Positions 23,506-33,514 are shown, numbered from the stretch's first letter. The stretch is DNA of 64,000 nucleotides from Acinetobacter sp. ANC 4470 (GCF_002135335.1 NZ_NEGC01000005.1:124001-188000); one strand, 5' to 3'. The notes: a model not told the origin generated them from the sequence alone. Translations and numbers: made by a program.

Positions 23506-23965
23506 GACAACTTTAACCATTTTATTCTGTGCTTTTTTAACAGCATGTATGAATCTCGGTCATCTCAATTACAAACAAGTGCACATGTTAAAAAAAGAAG
23601 GATTCTCATTAACCAATGAAGGCTGGACACTCGCGCTACCCGAAAAACTATTGTTTGGTTTTGACAGCACAGAAATTCAAGAGTCACACAAAACATCTCT
23701 CCACCGCCTATCCTCGCAACTGCAAAAGTATGATTTAGATAAATTAAAAATCATTGGGCATACCGATGATATTGGAAATGAAAATTACAACCAAACACTC
23801 TCAGAAAAACGTGCGCAGAATGTTGCCAATGTTTTTATTCAAGCTGGTTATAAACAACAAAATATTCAAACTTTTGGACGTGGCTCAAGCCAACCATTAG
23901 TACAGAATACCTCCAATGAAAATCGGGCAATCAACCGTCGTGTTAACGTCGTTATTATTCCTTAA
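23486..23965 (+). CDS. YfiB-like OmpA-family lipoprotein
   Basis: 159 residues. Lipobox LTAC with Cys21, then a short linker and an OmpA-like peptidoglycan-binding domain (LLFGFDSTEIQ, IIGHTDDIGNENYNQTLSEK, AQNVANVFIQ, FGRGSSQPL, NRAINRRVNVVI), where the aspartate and arginine of TDDIGN and NRRV normally hold diaminopimelate. In the Pseudomonas system the outer-membrane YfiB captures YfiR and so activates YfiN. The 20-base overlap with the cyclase gene supports a single operon. Confidence 0.82.
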   Translation: MHVKIIKTTLTILFCAFLTACMNLGHLNYKQVHMLKKEGFSLTNEGWTLALPEKLLFGFDSTEIQESHKTSLHRLSSQLQKYDLDKLKIIGHTDDIGNENYNQTLSEKRAQNVANVFIQAGYKQQNIQTFGRGSSQPLVQNTSNENRAINRRVNVVIIP

Positions 23966-23979
23966 TCGACTTTTAATAC

Positions 23980-24012
23980 AAAAACTCTCTCCACCAAGAA
24001 GAGGGTTTTTTA
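23980..24012 (+). terminator. Terminator of the yfi-like operon
   Basis: AAAACTCTC/GAGGGTTTT stem (one G-T pair) followed by T-rich sequence, 15 bases after the last stop of the operon. Confidence 0.75.
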
Positions 24013-24092
24013 TTTTCTTATATTTAATTTCACAAATTTCAGGCATAAAAAAACCGCACTTAAGCGGATTATTTATATCATCTTCTAGAAGA

Positions 24093-24169
24093 TGGTCGGA
24101 GCAGTAGGATTCGAACCTACGACCCCCTGGTCCCAAACCAGGTGCGCTACCAAGCTGCGCCATGCTCCG
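24093..24169 (-). tRNA. tRNA-Pro (anticodon TGG), copy 1
   Basis: 77 bases with CCA encoded. Acceptor CGGAGCA/TGCTCCG, anticodon stem CCTGG/CCAGG with TGG in the loop. Identical to the copy at 24414-24490. Last in the transcript order Pro-Arg-His-Pro. Confidence 0.96.
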
Positions 24170-24172
24170 AAT

Positions 24173-24249
24173 TGGGGTGAATGATGGGGCTCGAACCCAC
24201 GACAACCGGAATCACAATCCGGGGCTCTACCAACTGAGCTACATCCACC
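24173..24249 (-). tRNA. tRNA-His (anticodon GTG)
   Basis: Anticodon stem CCGGA/TCCGG around GTG, with the extra 5' G paired to the discriminator C that HisRS recognises. CCA encoded. Three bases from the downstream tRNA-Pro. Confidence 0.96.
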
Positions 24250-24290
24250 GTTACAACATTTTAGATTCTAAAATATCAAGCTACCATAAA

Positions 24291-24367
24291 TGGTGCGCCT
24301 GACAGGATTCGAACCTGTGACCATCCGCTTAGAAGGCGGATGCTCTATCCTACTGAGCTACAGGCGC
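24291..24367 (-). tRNA. tRNA-Arg (anticodon TCT)
   Basis: Acceptor GCGCCTG/CAGGCGC, anticodon loop CTTCTAA with TCT, CCA encoded. Reads the rare AGA/AGG codons. Confidence 0.95.
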
Positions 24368-24413
24368 ATGACCTATGATATTAAAATATCATTAAACCTT
24401 CGCCTTGAAGAAT

Positions 24414-24490
24414 TGGTCGGAGCAGTAGGATTCGAACCTACGACCCCCTGGTCCCAAACCAGGTGCGCTACCAAGCTGCGCCATGCTCCG
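24414..24490 (-). tRNA. tRNA-Pro (anticodon TGG), copy 2
   Basis: Base-for-base identical to the tRNA-Pro at 24093-24169, including CCA. First gene of the tRNA cluster in transcription order. Confidence 0.96.
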
Positions 24491-24640
24491 ATTCATCTTA
24501 GCTTTATACTACACTTCGTGCGGTACGGTGTGCATTCTAGGCGTGACGCTTAGTAACGTCAACACCTATATTCAAAAAAACTTAAAAAACCACATCAAGT
24601 GTATATTTATCAAGCATCTTAGATATTTTATATACAAATA

Positions 24641-25708
24641 TTAGCGTTTTAAATTGGCACTGAAGTTTAACATGCGATCTAGAGGTAATTTAGCCCGTTC
24701 CGCGAGTGCTGGATCAACGTGTATTTCTTGATCGGCTTTTTGTAAAACAGCTAAAATTCCATCCAATTCATTCATTGCCATCCAAGGACAATGTGCGCAA
24801 GAGCGACACGTTGCTCCCTCACCAGCTGTTGGTGCTTCAATTAGAATTTTATTGGGAACCGCTTGTTGCATTTTATAGAAGATGCCACGATCCGTTGCTA
24901 CAATTAAATACTTATTCGGTAAAGTCTGTGCAGCTTTAATCAGCTGAGAGGTACTTCCCACAGCATCAGCAATATCCACCACCGATTCTGGTGACTCAGG
25001 ATGCACCAATACCGCTGCATCTGGATACAATGCTTTCATATTGGCAATGCCACGTGCACGAAACTCTTCATGCACAATACAAGCACCATCCCAAAGCAAC
25101 ATCTCTGCACCCGTTTTCTTTTGGATATAACGCCCCAGATGCTGGTCTGGTGCCCAAATAATCTTTTCACCCAAACTATCTAGATGTTCAATAATTTCCA
25201 CCGCACAGCTTGAAGTGACCACCCAATCAGCACGCGCTTTAACCGCAGCAGAAGTATTGGCATAAACCACAACAGTGTAATCAGGATGCGCATCACAAAA
25301 TGCGGTGAACTCATCTACAGGACAGCCCAAATCTAAAGAACAAGTGGCTTCTAAAGTTGGCATGAGCACCGTTTTTTCTGGAGAGAGAATTTTTGAGGTC
25401 TCGCCCATAAATTTCACACCAGCCACCACCAAGGTTGAAGCCTCATGATCACGACCAAAACGTGCCATTTCTAATGAATCTGAAACACAGCCACCAGACA
25501 GTTCAGCCAGCTCTTGAACTTCAGGATCGCAATAGTAGTGTGCGACAAGGACAGCATCGCGTTTTTTGAGTTCTGCAAGAATTTGCGCAAATTTTTGCTG
25601 TTTGACCTCATCACTCAAATGAATATTTTTAGGCTCGCCTAAACGATCTAAATGCGCCTGCACAATAGATTTAGCCTCATTGGCAATTAAATTGGTCGCA
25701 TCATTCAT
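24641..25708 (-). CDS. nadA: Quinolinate synthase
   Basis: 355 residues. Condenses iminoaspartate with dihydroxyacetone phosphate to quinolinate in NAD synthesis, using a 4Fe-4S cluster. Cluster cysteines are visible at [26 protein letters not shown] and [37 protein letters not shown] near the start is the first of the three-fold pseudo-repeat that binds substrate. Length matches the E. coli-type enzyme. No nadB or nadC is in view; the gene stands alone. Confidence 0.95.
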   Translation of the reverse strand: MNDATNLIANEAKSIVQAHLDRLGEPKNIHLSDEVKQQKFAQILAELKKRDAVLVAHYYCDPEVQELAELSGGCVSDSLEMARFGRDHEASTLVVAGVKFMGETSKILSPEKTVLMPTLEATCSLDLGCPVDEFTAFCDAHPDYTVVVYANTSAAVKARADWVVTSSCAVEIIEHLDSLGEKIIWAPDQHLGRYIQKKTGAEMLLWDGACIVHEEFRARGIANMKALYPDAAVLVHPESPESVVDIADAVGSTSQLIKAAQTLPNKYLIVATDRGIFYKMQQAVPNKILIEAPTAGEGATCRSCAHCPWMAMNELDGILAVLQKADQEIHVDPALAERAKLPLDRMLNFSANLKR

Positions 25709-25818
25709 AAAAACGTCTTCTCTATCCTTAGTGCCTGTTTACTAACAAGCAATACACTCAATCCACTGATCAAAATGGCATCATGCTTTTTTGATCAATC
25801 ATTAAAAACTTTTTATTA

Positions 25819-25844
25819 CAAAAAAGCCTCACAACGGAGGCCTT
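25819..25844 (-). terminator. Terminator of argJ
   Basis: GCCTC/GAGGC stem with a six-base loop and T6 on the minus strand, 15 bases past the argJ stop. Confidence 0.8.
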
Positions 25845-25858
25845 TCATTCAACAAAAC

Positions 25859-27079
25859 TTAAGAACGGTAATCTGCATTGATCTTGACATAGTCATAAGA
25901 AAGATCGCAAGTATAGACCGTATCTTTTGCTTGCCCTCGCCCTAAATCGACACGAATGGTCATTTCAGCTTGAGACATTACACGTGCGCCAGCTTCTTCC
26001 GTATAGTCCGCTGCTGCACCACCATCTTTACAGATTTGTACATCATCTAACCAAACTTGGATTTTTTCAACGTCTAAATTTTTAACACCCGCATAACCAA
26101 TCGCAGCAAGGATACGCCCCCAGTTTGGATCGGATGCAAAAATGGCAGTTTTCACTAAAGGTGAATGCGCAATACTATAAGCAATATCGCAACATTCTTG
26201 CGTATCTGCTCCGCCTTCAACAGTAATCGTAATAAATTTAGTTGCCCCTTCACCATCACGAATAATGAGTTGTGCGAGGCGTGTCATCACGCGGGTGAGA
26301 ACTTCGAGAACCTTTGCATAACGTGCATCATCCACTGATGTAATTTCTGTGCCACCGGCTTGACCTGTAGCAACCAAAATACATGAGTCATTGGTTGAGG
26401 TATCACCATCGACCGTAATACGGTTAAATGAAACATCCACAGTGGTTGTTAAAAGCTGTTGTACCAATTCACGACTGATAGGGGCATCGGTCGCAACATA
26501 GCTCAACATGGTCGCCATATTTGGGCGAATCATGCCTGCGCCTTTAGAAATACCCGTCATGGTATAAGTGATACCATCTAGCTCAAATTGTTCAGATGCA
26601 CCTTTAGGTAAAGTATCTGTAGTCATAATGCCGGACGCAGCATCTAACCAAGCATCATCTTTAAGGGTATTGAGCGCAGGCTGTAAACCTGTCAATAAGC
26701 GCTCTAAAGGAAGTTGCTCCCCTATCACGCCTGTTGAAAAAGGCAAAATTTCTGTTTTAGATACACCTGCCAGTTCAGCCAATTTCGCACAGGTTGCTTC
26801 AGCATTCGCCATGCCAATTTTGCCTGTACCCGCATTGGCATTACCGGTATTAATCACTAAATAACGTGGATTACCCAGCTGAAGATGCGCTTTACATACA
26901 TGGACTGGCGCGGCACAAAATGCATTTTGGGTAAATACACCCGCAACATTTGAACCATCTGCAAATTCAAAAATGACAAGGTCACGTCGGTTCTGATAGC
27001 GTACATAAGCTTCAGCAGAACCAATTTTTACACCTTTAACCACATGCATTTGTGGCATTGTTACGTCGCCCACCGCCAT
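25859..27079 (-). CDS. argJ: Bifunctional ornithine acetyltransferase / N-acetylglutamate synthase
   Basis: 406 residues from the ATG at 27079 ([17 protein letters not shown]), which has GGGAAG seven bases upstream; a TTG five codons earlier is less likely. Recycles the acetyl group from acetylornithine to glutamate in arginine synthesis. The self-cleavage site that creates the alpha and beta chains is seen at [15 protein letters not shown], with the nucleophilic threonine in [15 protein letters not shown] and the C-terminal [12 protein letters not shown] are further family signatures. Whether it is mono- or bifunctional cannot be told from motifs. Confidence 0.95.
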   Translation of the reverse strand: MAVGDVTMPQMHVVKGVKIGSAEAYVRYQNRRDLVIFEFADGSNVAGVFTQNAFCAAPVHVCKAHLQLGNPRYLVINTGNANAGTGKIGMANAEATCAKLAELAGVSKTEILPFSTGVIGEQLPLERLLTGLQPALNTLKDDAWLDAASGIMTTDTLPKGASEQFELDGITYTMTGISKGAGMIRPNMATMLSYVATDAPISRELVQQLLTTTVDVSFNRITVDGDTSTNDSCILVATGQAGGTEITSVDDARYAKVLEVLTRVMTRLAQLIIRDGEGATKFITITVEGGADTQECCDIAYSIAHSPLVKTAIFASDPNWGRILAAIGYAGVKNLDVEKIQVWLDDVQICKDGGAAADYTEEAGARVMSQAEMTIRVDLGRGQAKDTVYTCDLSYDYVKINADYRS

Positions 27080-27193
27080 TTTCAAACTTCCCAATAAGTG
27101 CGTGATAAAATGACAGCTTAGTAGAAATTGATTAAAAAATCGAGCAGAACACTTTGTTTGATTTATTTTTTATTCAATGGTGCTTTCAAAGCA

Positions 27194-27217
27194 TAAAAAC
27201 CAGTCCGAAGACTGGTC
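27194..27217 (-). terminator. Terminator of the small exported protein gene
   Basis: ACCAGTC/GACTGGT with a four-base TTCG loop on the minus strand (a very stable tetraloop) and a T-rich tail. Confidence 0.8.
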
Positions 27218-27234
27218 TAAAAAATAAACTACGC

Positions 27235-27591
27235 TTAGTTTGACGCTAATTGTGCAGATTCTGACAATAATGCTTGTTTCGCTTTCTCTTGACTTGCAGT
27301 GGATAATGCAGGATTGGAAGCCACAATACGATTTACATTTGCTGCATTAGCAGCAGTTACTGCTGCAGTCTTTAAGATAACTGGACGTTGATTCGGATTC
27401 GCAAAAGTATAACGAATTCCTGTACGAGGGCTCATCACCGTAATGTTGTCATCTTTAACTACGGCTTGAGCAGTTGTTGCTCCACGAGCAGCTTGTACTT
27501 TATCTACAGTGGTTGTTTGAGCCGTATTTGCAAAAGTTAAAGCAGGTAGAGCTAAAGCTGCAATCATCAATGTTTGTAATGCTTTTTTCAT
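27235..27591 (-). CDS. Small exported protein of unknown function
   Basis: 118 residues from the ATG at 27591 (MKKALQTLMIAALALPALTF), with GGAAAG upstream; the reading frame extends further but without a leader. Signal peptide with likely cleavage after TFA at about 21. The mature part is short, rich in A, T, V and N, with a segment TVMSPRTGIRYTFANPNQRP and a helical tail. I do not recognise a family. Probably periplasmic. It has its own terminator and lies between argJ and secA. Confidence 0.65.
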   Translation of the reverse strand: MKKALQTLMIAALALPALTFANTAQTTTVDKVQAARGATTAQAVVKDDNITVMSPRTGIRYTFANPNQRPVILKTAAVTAANAANVNRIVASNPALSTASQEKAKQALLSESAQLASN

Positions 27592-27698
27592 TGTCTTTCC
27601 GCTTTTCAGAGTTAGATATGCAACTAAATACCATTTAATTTCACTCTCTGCAAACATATTCACATATTGAAAAACTAAATTGCGCATTCAAATTGAAT

Positions 27699-27755
27699 AA
27701 AAAAGCCACTTTATCTATTGTCTCTTAATACAGCAGAACAATCGTTAAAGTGGCT
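27699..27755 (-). terminator. Terminator of secA
   Basis: AGCCACTTTA/TAAAGTGGCT arms around a long (about 32-base) loop, followed on the minus strand by T6. Confidence 0.6.
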
Positions 27756-27772
27756 GATTAATCGAGGTAAAA

Positions 27773-30499
27773 TTAAATTTTACCGTGACATTGCTTGTAT
27801 TTTAAACCCGAACCACATGGACAAACCGCATTACGATTTGACGGTGGAATGATATTTTGTTCATCAACAGCGTTGAATTGAAAATTACTGTCTTCTGACA
27901 ATGTGATATCACCTGTCAAACCATCTACTTCTGCATGAGAAAGATTCAATTTCATTGCTTCAGCTTGTGCTTGTTTCTGTGCTTCCATTTCAGCGAGTTC
28001 TTCGGCTGTAGGCACATGCACACGTGAAAGATCTGTAATCACATCAGATTTAATCACAGCCAACATGTTCACAAACAAGTTAAATGCTTCTTTTTTATAC
28101 TCTTGTTCAGGATTCTTTTGTGCATAACCACGCAAATGAATACCTTGACGCAAGTAATCCATAGCTGCCAAATGTTCTTTCCAGTGACGATCCAACGCAC
28201 TCAGCATAAAGTGACGTTCGAGCATGGCTGCAGATTCAGCACCCATTTGTTCACGACGATTACGATAGCGTGTCACGATTTCATCTGAAATACGTGCAAC
28301 CAAAGCTTCTTCATCTAAACGACGGTCTTCTTCTAACCATTGATTAACAGGTAAATCAATGCCGAGGTCATCACGTAGTGCACGTTCTAGACCCGCAATA
28401 TCCCATTGATCATGAATTGATTCAGGTGGAATATAATTTTCAATCACACCTTTGATCACTTCTTGATGCATTTCTTCAATGTAATCTTGCAAGGTGCTTT
28501 CAGCGAGTACGTCATCACGTTGCGAATAAATAATTTTACGTTGTTCGTTATTGACGTCATCGTATTTTAATAAGTTCTTACGAATATCAAAGTTACGTGC
28601 TTCTACTTTACGTTGCGCATTTTCAATTGAACGTGACACCATTTTATGTTCAATGGCTTCATCTTCTTGCAAGCCCATGGCACGCATCATGCTTACAACG
28701 CGATCACCCGCGAAGATACGCATCAAGTCATCTTCTAATGACAAATAGAAACGTGACACACCTGGATCACCTTGACGACCTGCACGACCACGTAACTGGT
28801 TATCAATACGACGTGATTCGTGACGCTCCGAACCAATAATATGTAAACCCCCTGAACTTAACACCATATCATGGTGTTGTTCCCATTCAGCTTTTAAGCG
28901 TGCTTCATCTTCAGCCGTATAATTTTCAATTTTGGCAAGTTTCGCTTTCCAGTTACCACCGAGCAAAATATCGGTACCACGACCCGCCATATTGGTTGCA
29001 ATGGTCACCGCATTTGGTGAACCTGCTTGCGCAATAATGTCGGCTTCACGCTCATGCTGTTTTGCATTTAACACTTCGTGCGTAATACCAGCTTCTTTTA
29101 ATTTATCAGACAAAATTTCCGAGGCTTCAATGGTCGCTGTACCAATCAAAATTGGTGCAACACCTGCTTCATGAATATTTTGAATTTCTTGAATGATGGC
29201 ATCGTATTTACCATTACGATTTAAATAAATTAAATCATTCATGTCATTACGAACCATTGGTCGGTGTGTAGGAATAAGGACTACATCCAAACCATAAATT
29301 TCTTTCATTTCCGCAGCTTCAGTATCAGCTGTACCGGTCATACCCGAAAGCTTTTTATAAAGACGGAAATAGTTCTGGAATGTCGTGGTTGCCAATGTTT
29401 GGTTTTCAGGTTGAATTTCCAAACCTTCTTTTGCCTCAACCGCTTGGTGCAAACCTTCTGACCAACGACGACCCGGCATGGTACGACCGGTGTTCTCATC
29501 AACAATAATTACTTCGCCATCGTTAATGATGTATTGAACATTACGTTGATACAAATAATGCGCACGAATCGCGGCAGTCACATGATGAACCAAATTTAAG
29601 TTTGCTGCCGAATAGAGGCTTTCTCCTTCCGCCAACAAGCCCATACCAATCAGTTCATCTTCCACTGTTTCAAAACCAATTTCAGTCATTTCAACTGAAC
29701 GTTGCTTTTCATCAATCCAGAAGTGTCCACCATCGGCAACTTTTTCTTCTTTCTGTGCACGAAGTTTAGGTGGAATACTATTAATTGCCGCATACAATTG
29801 TGAAGAGTCATCACTTTGACCCGAGATGATCAATGGTGTACGTGCTTCATCAATTAAGATCGAATCGACCTCATCGATAATGGCATAGCTTAGACCACGC
29901 TGTTTTTTCTCAGCCAGTGAAAACACCATGTTGTCACGAAGGTAATCAAAACCGAATTCGTTATTGGTACCGTAGGTAATATCCGCACGATAGGCTTCAG
30001 CTTTTTCGGTCGGATTCTGCATCGAGTAAATAATACCAATGCTTAAACCTAAGAATTCAAATAACGGGCGGTTTAACTCGGCATCACGTTGTGCCAAATA
30101 GTCATTCACCGTGATGACATGTACACCCTGACCACTAATCGCATTCAGATAACAGGCCAAAGTTCCCATGAGGGTTTTACCTTCACCGGTACGCATTTCT
30201 GCAACTTTACCTTCATGCAGCGTAACACCACCAATCAACTGTACATCGTAGTGACGCATCCCCATGATTCGCTTTGCCGCTTCACGACAAACAGCAAATG
30301 CTTCTGGCAATAATTTATCCAGACTTTCGCCTTTGTTATACCGTTGTTTGAATTCTTCAGTTTTAGCAGATAAGTCTGCATCGCTTAGTGCAGATATCGT
30401 CGGCTCGAGCGCATTAATCTTATCTACGATTTTACGCATGCGTTTGAGTTCGCGCTCATTTTTGGTACCGAAGATGCCTCCGATCAGACTTGCCAACAT
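27773..30499 (-). CDS. secA: Protein translocase ATPase SecA
   Basis: 908 residues. The motor that pushes preproteins through SecYEG. Walker A in [13 protein letters not shown] (about residue 105), DEAD-type Walker [16 protein letters not shown], preprotein cross-linking domain around 230-370, second helicase half with [19 protein letters not shown] and the [12 protein letters not shown] arginine fingers. The C-terminus carries the zinc/SecB-binding [15 protein letters not shown]. Length is normal. No secM-like upstream gene is present. Confidence 0.97.
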   Translation of the reverse strand: MLASLIGGIFGTKNERELKRMRKIVDKINALEPTISALSDADLSAKTEEFKQRYNKGESLDKLLPEAFAVCREAAKRIMGMRHYDVQLIGGVTLHEGKVAEMRTGEGKTLMGTLACYLNAISGQGVHVITVNDYLAQRDAELNRPLFEFLGLSIGIIYSMQNPTEKAEAYRADITYGTNNEFGFDYLRDNMVFSLAEKKQRGLSYAIIDEVDSILIDEARTPLIISGQSDDSSQLYAAINSIPPKLRAQKEEKVADGGHFWIDEKQRSVEMTEIGFETVEDELIGMGLLAEGESLYSAANLNLVHHVTAAIRAHYLYQRNVQYIINDGEVIIVDENTGRTMPGRRWSEGLHQAVEAKEGLEIQPENQTLATTTFQNYFRLYKKLSGMTGTADTEAAEMKEIYGLDVVLIPTHRPMVRNDMNDLIYLNRNGKYDAIIQEIQNIHEAGVAPILIGTATIEASEILSDKLKEAGITHEVLNAKQHEREADIIAQAGSPNAVTIATNMAGRGTDILLGGNWKAKLAKIENYTAEDEARLKAEWEQHHDMVLSSGGLHIIGSERHESRRIDNQLRGRAGRQGDPGVSRFYLSLEDDLMRIFAGDRVVSMMRAMGLQEDEAIEHKMVSRSIENAQRKVEARNFDIRKNLLKYDDVNNEQRKIIYSQRDDVLAESTLQDYIEEMHQEVIKGVIENYIPPESIHDQWDIAGLERALRDDLGIDLPVNQWLEEDRRLDEEALVARISDEIVTRYRNRREQMGAESAAMLERHFMLSALDRHWKEHLAAMDYLRQGIHLRGYAQKNPEQEYKKEAFNLFVNMLAVIKSDVITDLSRVHVPTAEELAEMEAQKQAQAEAMKLNLSHAEVDGLTGDITLSEDSNFQFNAVDEQNIIPPSNRNAVCPCGSGLKYKQCHGKI

Positions 30500-30838
30500 G
30501 AATAGACTCTCTAAATCTTGCTTGTCAAATGAATAAATTTTTTCTCAGTCGTTATTATGGTGCTAGAAATTTGAAGTACAAGGGCTTTAGACAAAACCAA
30601 TAAAAAAATTCTGCACACTTGTTCTAGCACGTGACAGCCAAGGGAAATCAATGTAACAAATTTTAAACAACCAATATAGTCATAGAATTCGTCATTTATA
30701 CAGTTTTTACAAATCAAGTCAGGCAGCTATATTCCATATACGCATAAAGAAATACAAAAATGCTATTTTCCTTGGCAAAAAAAATGCGCCATATTCGATC
30801 TCAGCAAAGTCCATAACAAATAATTTGAGGCGATAAAA
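30500..30838. other. Divergent intergenic region secA / peroxiredoxin
   Basis: About 340 bases with both promoters; no gene seen. A purine-rich GAGGCG ribosome binding site lies just before the peroxiredoxin ATG. Confidence 0.45.
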
Positions 30839-31474
30839 ATGACATTACGTTTAGGCGATACTGCACCGAATTTTGAGCAAGACTCAAGTGAAGGTTTGAT
30901 TAATTTTTATGATTATTTGGGTGATCGTTGGGGAATTTTATTTTCCCATCCCGCTGATTACACCCCTGTATGTACCACTGAACTTGGGTTTACCGCAAAA
31001 CTAAAAGATGAATTTAGCAAACGCGGGGTGAAAGCCATTGCCCTGTCTGTCGATGATGTTGAATCGCATCAAGGCTGGATTAACGACATTAATGAAACCC
31101 AAAATACCACGGTGAATTTTCCCATTCTTGCTGATAAAGACCGTAAAGTTTCTACGCTTTATGACTTCATTCATCCAAATGCCAGTGAAACACTTACCGT
31201 GCGTTCTTTAGTGATTATTGACCCAAATAAAAAAGTTCGTTTAATCATTACCTATCCTGCATCGACAGGACGTAATTTCCATGAAGTTTTGCGCGTTGTA
31301 GACTCGCTACAACTGACAGATCAGCATAAAGTTGCTACGCCTGCCAATTGGCAACAGGGTGATGATGTAGTCATTATCCCTTCTCTTAAGGATGAAGACG
31401 AAATTAAACAGCGCTTCCCTAAAGGCTATACAGCGGTTAAGCCATACTTGCGTTTAACCCCACAACCTGAGTGA
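30839..31474 (+). CDS. 1-Cys peroxiredoxin (Prx6 type)
   Basis: 211 residues. Reduces hydrogen peroxide and organic hydroperoxides. The peroxidatic cysteine is Cys45 in HPADYTPVCTTELG; no other cysteine is present in the protein, so no internal resolving cysteine exists and an external thiol must reduce it. The C-terminal extension (PANWQQGDDVVIIPS, KGYTAVKPYLRLTP) is the Prx6 dimerisation domain. Similar bacterial genes are called lsfA-like. Its divergence from secA is a common layout but no functional link is evident. Confidence 0.92.
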   Translation: MTLRLGDTAPNFEQDSSEGLINFYDYLGDRWGILFSHPADYTPVCTTELGFTAKLKDEFSKRGVKAIALSVDDVESHQGWINDINETQNTTVNFPILADKDRKVSTLYDFIHPNASETLTVRSLVIIDPNKKVRLIITYPASTGRNFHEVLRVVDSLQLTDQHKVATPANWQQGDDVVIIPSLKDEDEIKQRFPKGYTAVKPYLRLTPQPE

Positions 31475-31666
31475 GGATAAGTGGAGCACTGCTCCACACG
31501 AACACAAGACGAGAAGCTATGCTTCGAGTAAAAACTAAAGTACAAAATAAACGGAGTACGGAGTATAGAAATAAAGCCAGCATCACTCGCTAGAAATATA
31601 GGATTAATATGACGAGCCAAATCCTGATTGCTCTACACAACCTGTCTTATGACTAATACTGATCAG

Positions 31667-31703
31667 TTAAGGGGTTTTACAATTAACTCCTTAGCTTTTT
31701 AGT
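31667..31703 (+). terminator. Possible terminator downstream of peroxiredoxin
   Basis: TTAAGGGG and CTCCTTAG arms followed by CTTTTT. It lies almost 200 bases after the stop, so it is a weak call. Confidence 0.35.
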
Positions 31704-31710
31704 TATTCAC

Positions 31711-31811
31711 GACGGAGTCTTATCGTTTTAAATCAAATTTCTGGAGCTCATTTATTCTTTTGTTTAGCCCAAAGAACCAAAAACATTTGTCACCCGCAAA
31801 ACTCGTCAAAT
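31711..31811 (-). repeat. Decayed intergenic repeat, family 2, copy 1
   Basis: On the minus strand it runs from ATTTGACGAGTTTTG through TTTTGGTTCTTT and AACGATAAGACTCCGTC. The same order of blocks occurs at 42223-42320 and 47620-47700. Upstream similarity (TTTCTGCGAT) extends it to about 31850. The gap 31475-32101 otherwise shows no gene. Confidence 0.6.
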
Positions 31812-31865
31812 ACCTTTTATTGACCCATTAATCGCAGAAACCCTACGTTTTCAAAGTAATCTTGC

Positions 31866-31906
31866 CTTGAGCAATAAATAAAGCTGTGCTTTATTTATTG
31901 CTCAAG
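31866..31906. repeat. 41-nt perfect palindromic element
   Basis: Two exact 19-base arms, CTTGAGCAATAAATAAAGC and its reverse complement, around the loop TGT. It is next to a family-2 repeat copy. A 41-base degenerate relative lies within a broken cupin gene at 50241-50281. There is no T run characteristic of a terminator and no gene end close by. Confidence 0.75.
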
Positions 31907-32101
31907 TTGCGGATGACGTTTCCGTGAATTACATAACATCATGAATTTAAAATAAATAAGCCAATCAATTTCTGAACTAACTGGCATTATGTCTTATGAC
32001 GGGCTTTTCATTTCACTAAAGAGTTGAATTACAAAATCAAGTTGGTATTTATTTTGCAGTCCGTTTATAAATACGCTGACTTAATTTTAAGAATAAATAT
32101 T

Positions 32102-32917
32102 GTGATTTATAAGATTCATCATTTACATTGCGGCACCATGTGCCCTGTTTGTGGCCCTCTATTTGGGCAAAAAGGTTTACATGCCAAATTGATTTGTCAT
32201 TGTCTACTGCTTGAAACAGATCAAGGATTGGTATTGGTGGATACTGGTTTAGGTATACAAGATTATCTACACCCCCAAGTCCGTTTAGGTAATTTTGCTT
32301 CACGACTCGGGCGTATAGAACATAATTTAGAACTAACCGCCATTACCCAAATTCAACGCTTAGGTTTTAGCCCTCAAGATGTTAAGCATATTTTAGTTTC
32401 GCATCTCGATTTTGATCATGCTGGTGGAATTTCAGACTTTCCGCATGCCACGGTACATGTGCTATCGACTGAATATAATGCGACACAAAGTTTTTTCTCA
32501 CTCAAAAATAAAGCGCGTTATAAAACCCAACAATTTAAACAACATCGCTACTGGAATTTCATCGAACCAAAGCAAGGCGAAGCATGGTTTAACCTGCACC
32601 AAGTCCAAGGATTTCGCTTATTTCAAGATGAAATTTTAATGATTCCATTATTGGGTCATAGCAAAGGTCATTGTGGAATTGCCATTAAGCAGCAAGATGG
32701 TTGGCTGTTCTTCTGTGGCGATGCCTATTATTCACATCTACAACTTGACCCCAAGAACAAACTTAGGACTTTAAATAAATTGGAACGCCTTTTTGCTGAA
32801 AATAATCCAATGCGTTTAGATAACTTATATAAAATTCAACAACTCGCACAAAGCCAAAAAAATATCGAAATCATTTGTGCGCATGATCCTATTGAATTGG
32901 AACGATATCGACCATGA
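32102..32917 (+). CDS. Metallo-beta-lactamase-fold hydrolase
   Basis: About 271 residues if translation starts at the GTG at 32102 (IYKIHHLHCGTMCPVCGP follows); the frame is open further upstream to a TTG at 32024, but those residues look unlike the family. Zinc ligands: SHLDFDHAGG (HxxxDH), a histidine in LLGHSKGHCG, the aspartate in FFCGDAYY and a late histidine in ICAHDP. An N-terminal CGTMCPVCG motif is characteristic of an Acinetobacter-type group of these proteins. Substrate unknown; lactone or thioester hydrolysis is possible. The last four bases overlap the next gene (ATGA), indicating coupling. Confidence 0.8.
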   Translation: MIYKIHHLHCGTMCPVCGPLFGQKGLHAKLICHCLLLETDQGLVLVDTGLGIQDYLHPQVRLGNFASRLGRIEHNLELTAITQIQRLGFSPQDVKHILVSHLDFDHAGGISDFPHATVHVLSTEYNATQSFFSLKNKARYKTQQFKQHRYWNFIEPKQGEAWFNLHQVQGFRLFQDEILMIPLLGHSKGHCGIAIKQQDGWLFFCGDAYYSHLQLDPKNKLRTLNKLERLFAENNPMRLDNLYKIQQLAQSQKNIEIICAHDPIELERYRP

Positions 32918-33495
32918 TTAAAAGAACCCTATTCGTCATTTTTATCAGTAGCTCAAGTTTGCTCGGATGTGTCACTACACCAACCATTTCAGCAGAACAT
33001 CGCCCATCAAATTGGGGCAAAGTCATTCATCAAGCAAATAATTTTTATCAAATCAGTGAGCAGTTATTTCGTAGTGAACAACCGAATGCAGAACTGATTC
33101 CACAATTAAAAACACAGCATATTGATGCTGTAATTAATTTAAGATCGAGAAATGCTGATCTAGCCGTACTGCCATCAACAGATTTTAAATTGATTCATAT
33201 TCCAATTGATACGTGGGCAATGAACCGTGAAGATTTATTACAAGTGATGCAGCACATTCAACAAGCACAAACCCGTAATCAAAAAGTATTGATTCATTGC
33301 TATCATGGCTCTGACCGCACGGGTGCAAGTATTGCCATGTATCGCATTATTTTTGAAAACTGGCAAACTGAAGATGCACTGAATGAAATGAAACATGGGG
33401 GTTATGGCTTTCATCCTGTTTGGATAAATATCGAAAAAATATTTAGCCCTGAAAATATAAAATGGATTCGACAGCAACTGTCAAACCCATCTTAA
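32914..33495 (+). CDS. PTP/dual-specificity-phosphatase-like lipoprotein
   Basis: 193 residues. Lipobox SSLLGC with Cys19 after a hydrophobic leader, so it is likely anchored in the envelope. The catalytic loop HCYHGSDRTG (Cys129, Arg135) is the CX5R signature of cysteine phosphatases; the general-acid aspartate probably lies in HIPIDTWAMN (about residue 99). The rest resembles the bacterial tyrosine phosphatase group (INLRSRN, GGYGFHPVW). Substrate unknown: phosphotyrosine, phosphoinositide or a phosphosugar is possible. Translationally coupled to the upstream MBL gene. Confidence 0.85.
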   Translation: MIKRTLFVIFISSSSLLGCVTTPTISAEHRPSNWGKVIHQANNFYQISEQLFRSEQPNAELIPQLKTQHIDAVINLRSRNADLAVLPSTDFKLIHIPIDTWAMNREDLLQVMQHIQQAQTRNQKVLIHCYHGSDRTGASIAMYRIIFENWQTEDALNEMKHGGYGFHPVWINIEKIFSPENIKWIRQQLSNPS

Positions 33496-33514
33496 TTTTT
33501 TGCTTCAACTCGAT

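Noticed and set aside
24290-24553. An 87-codon frame overlapping tRNA-Arg and tRNA-Pro
   Set aside because: A well-known artefact of tRNA clusters (VGFEPTT-like peptides read across tRNA genes).
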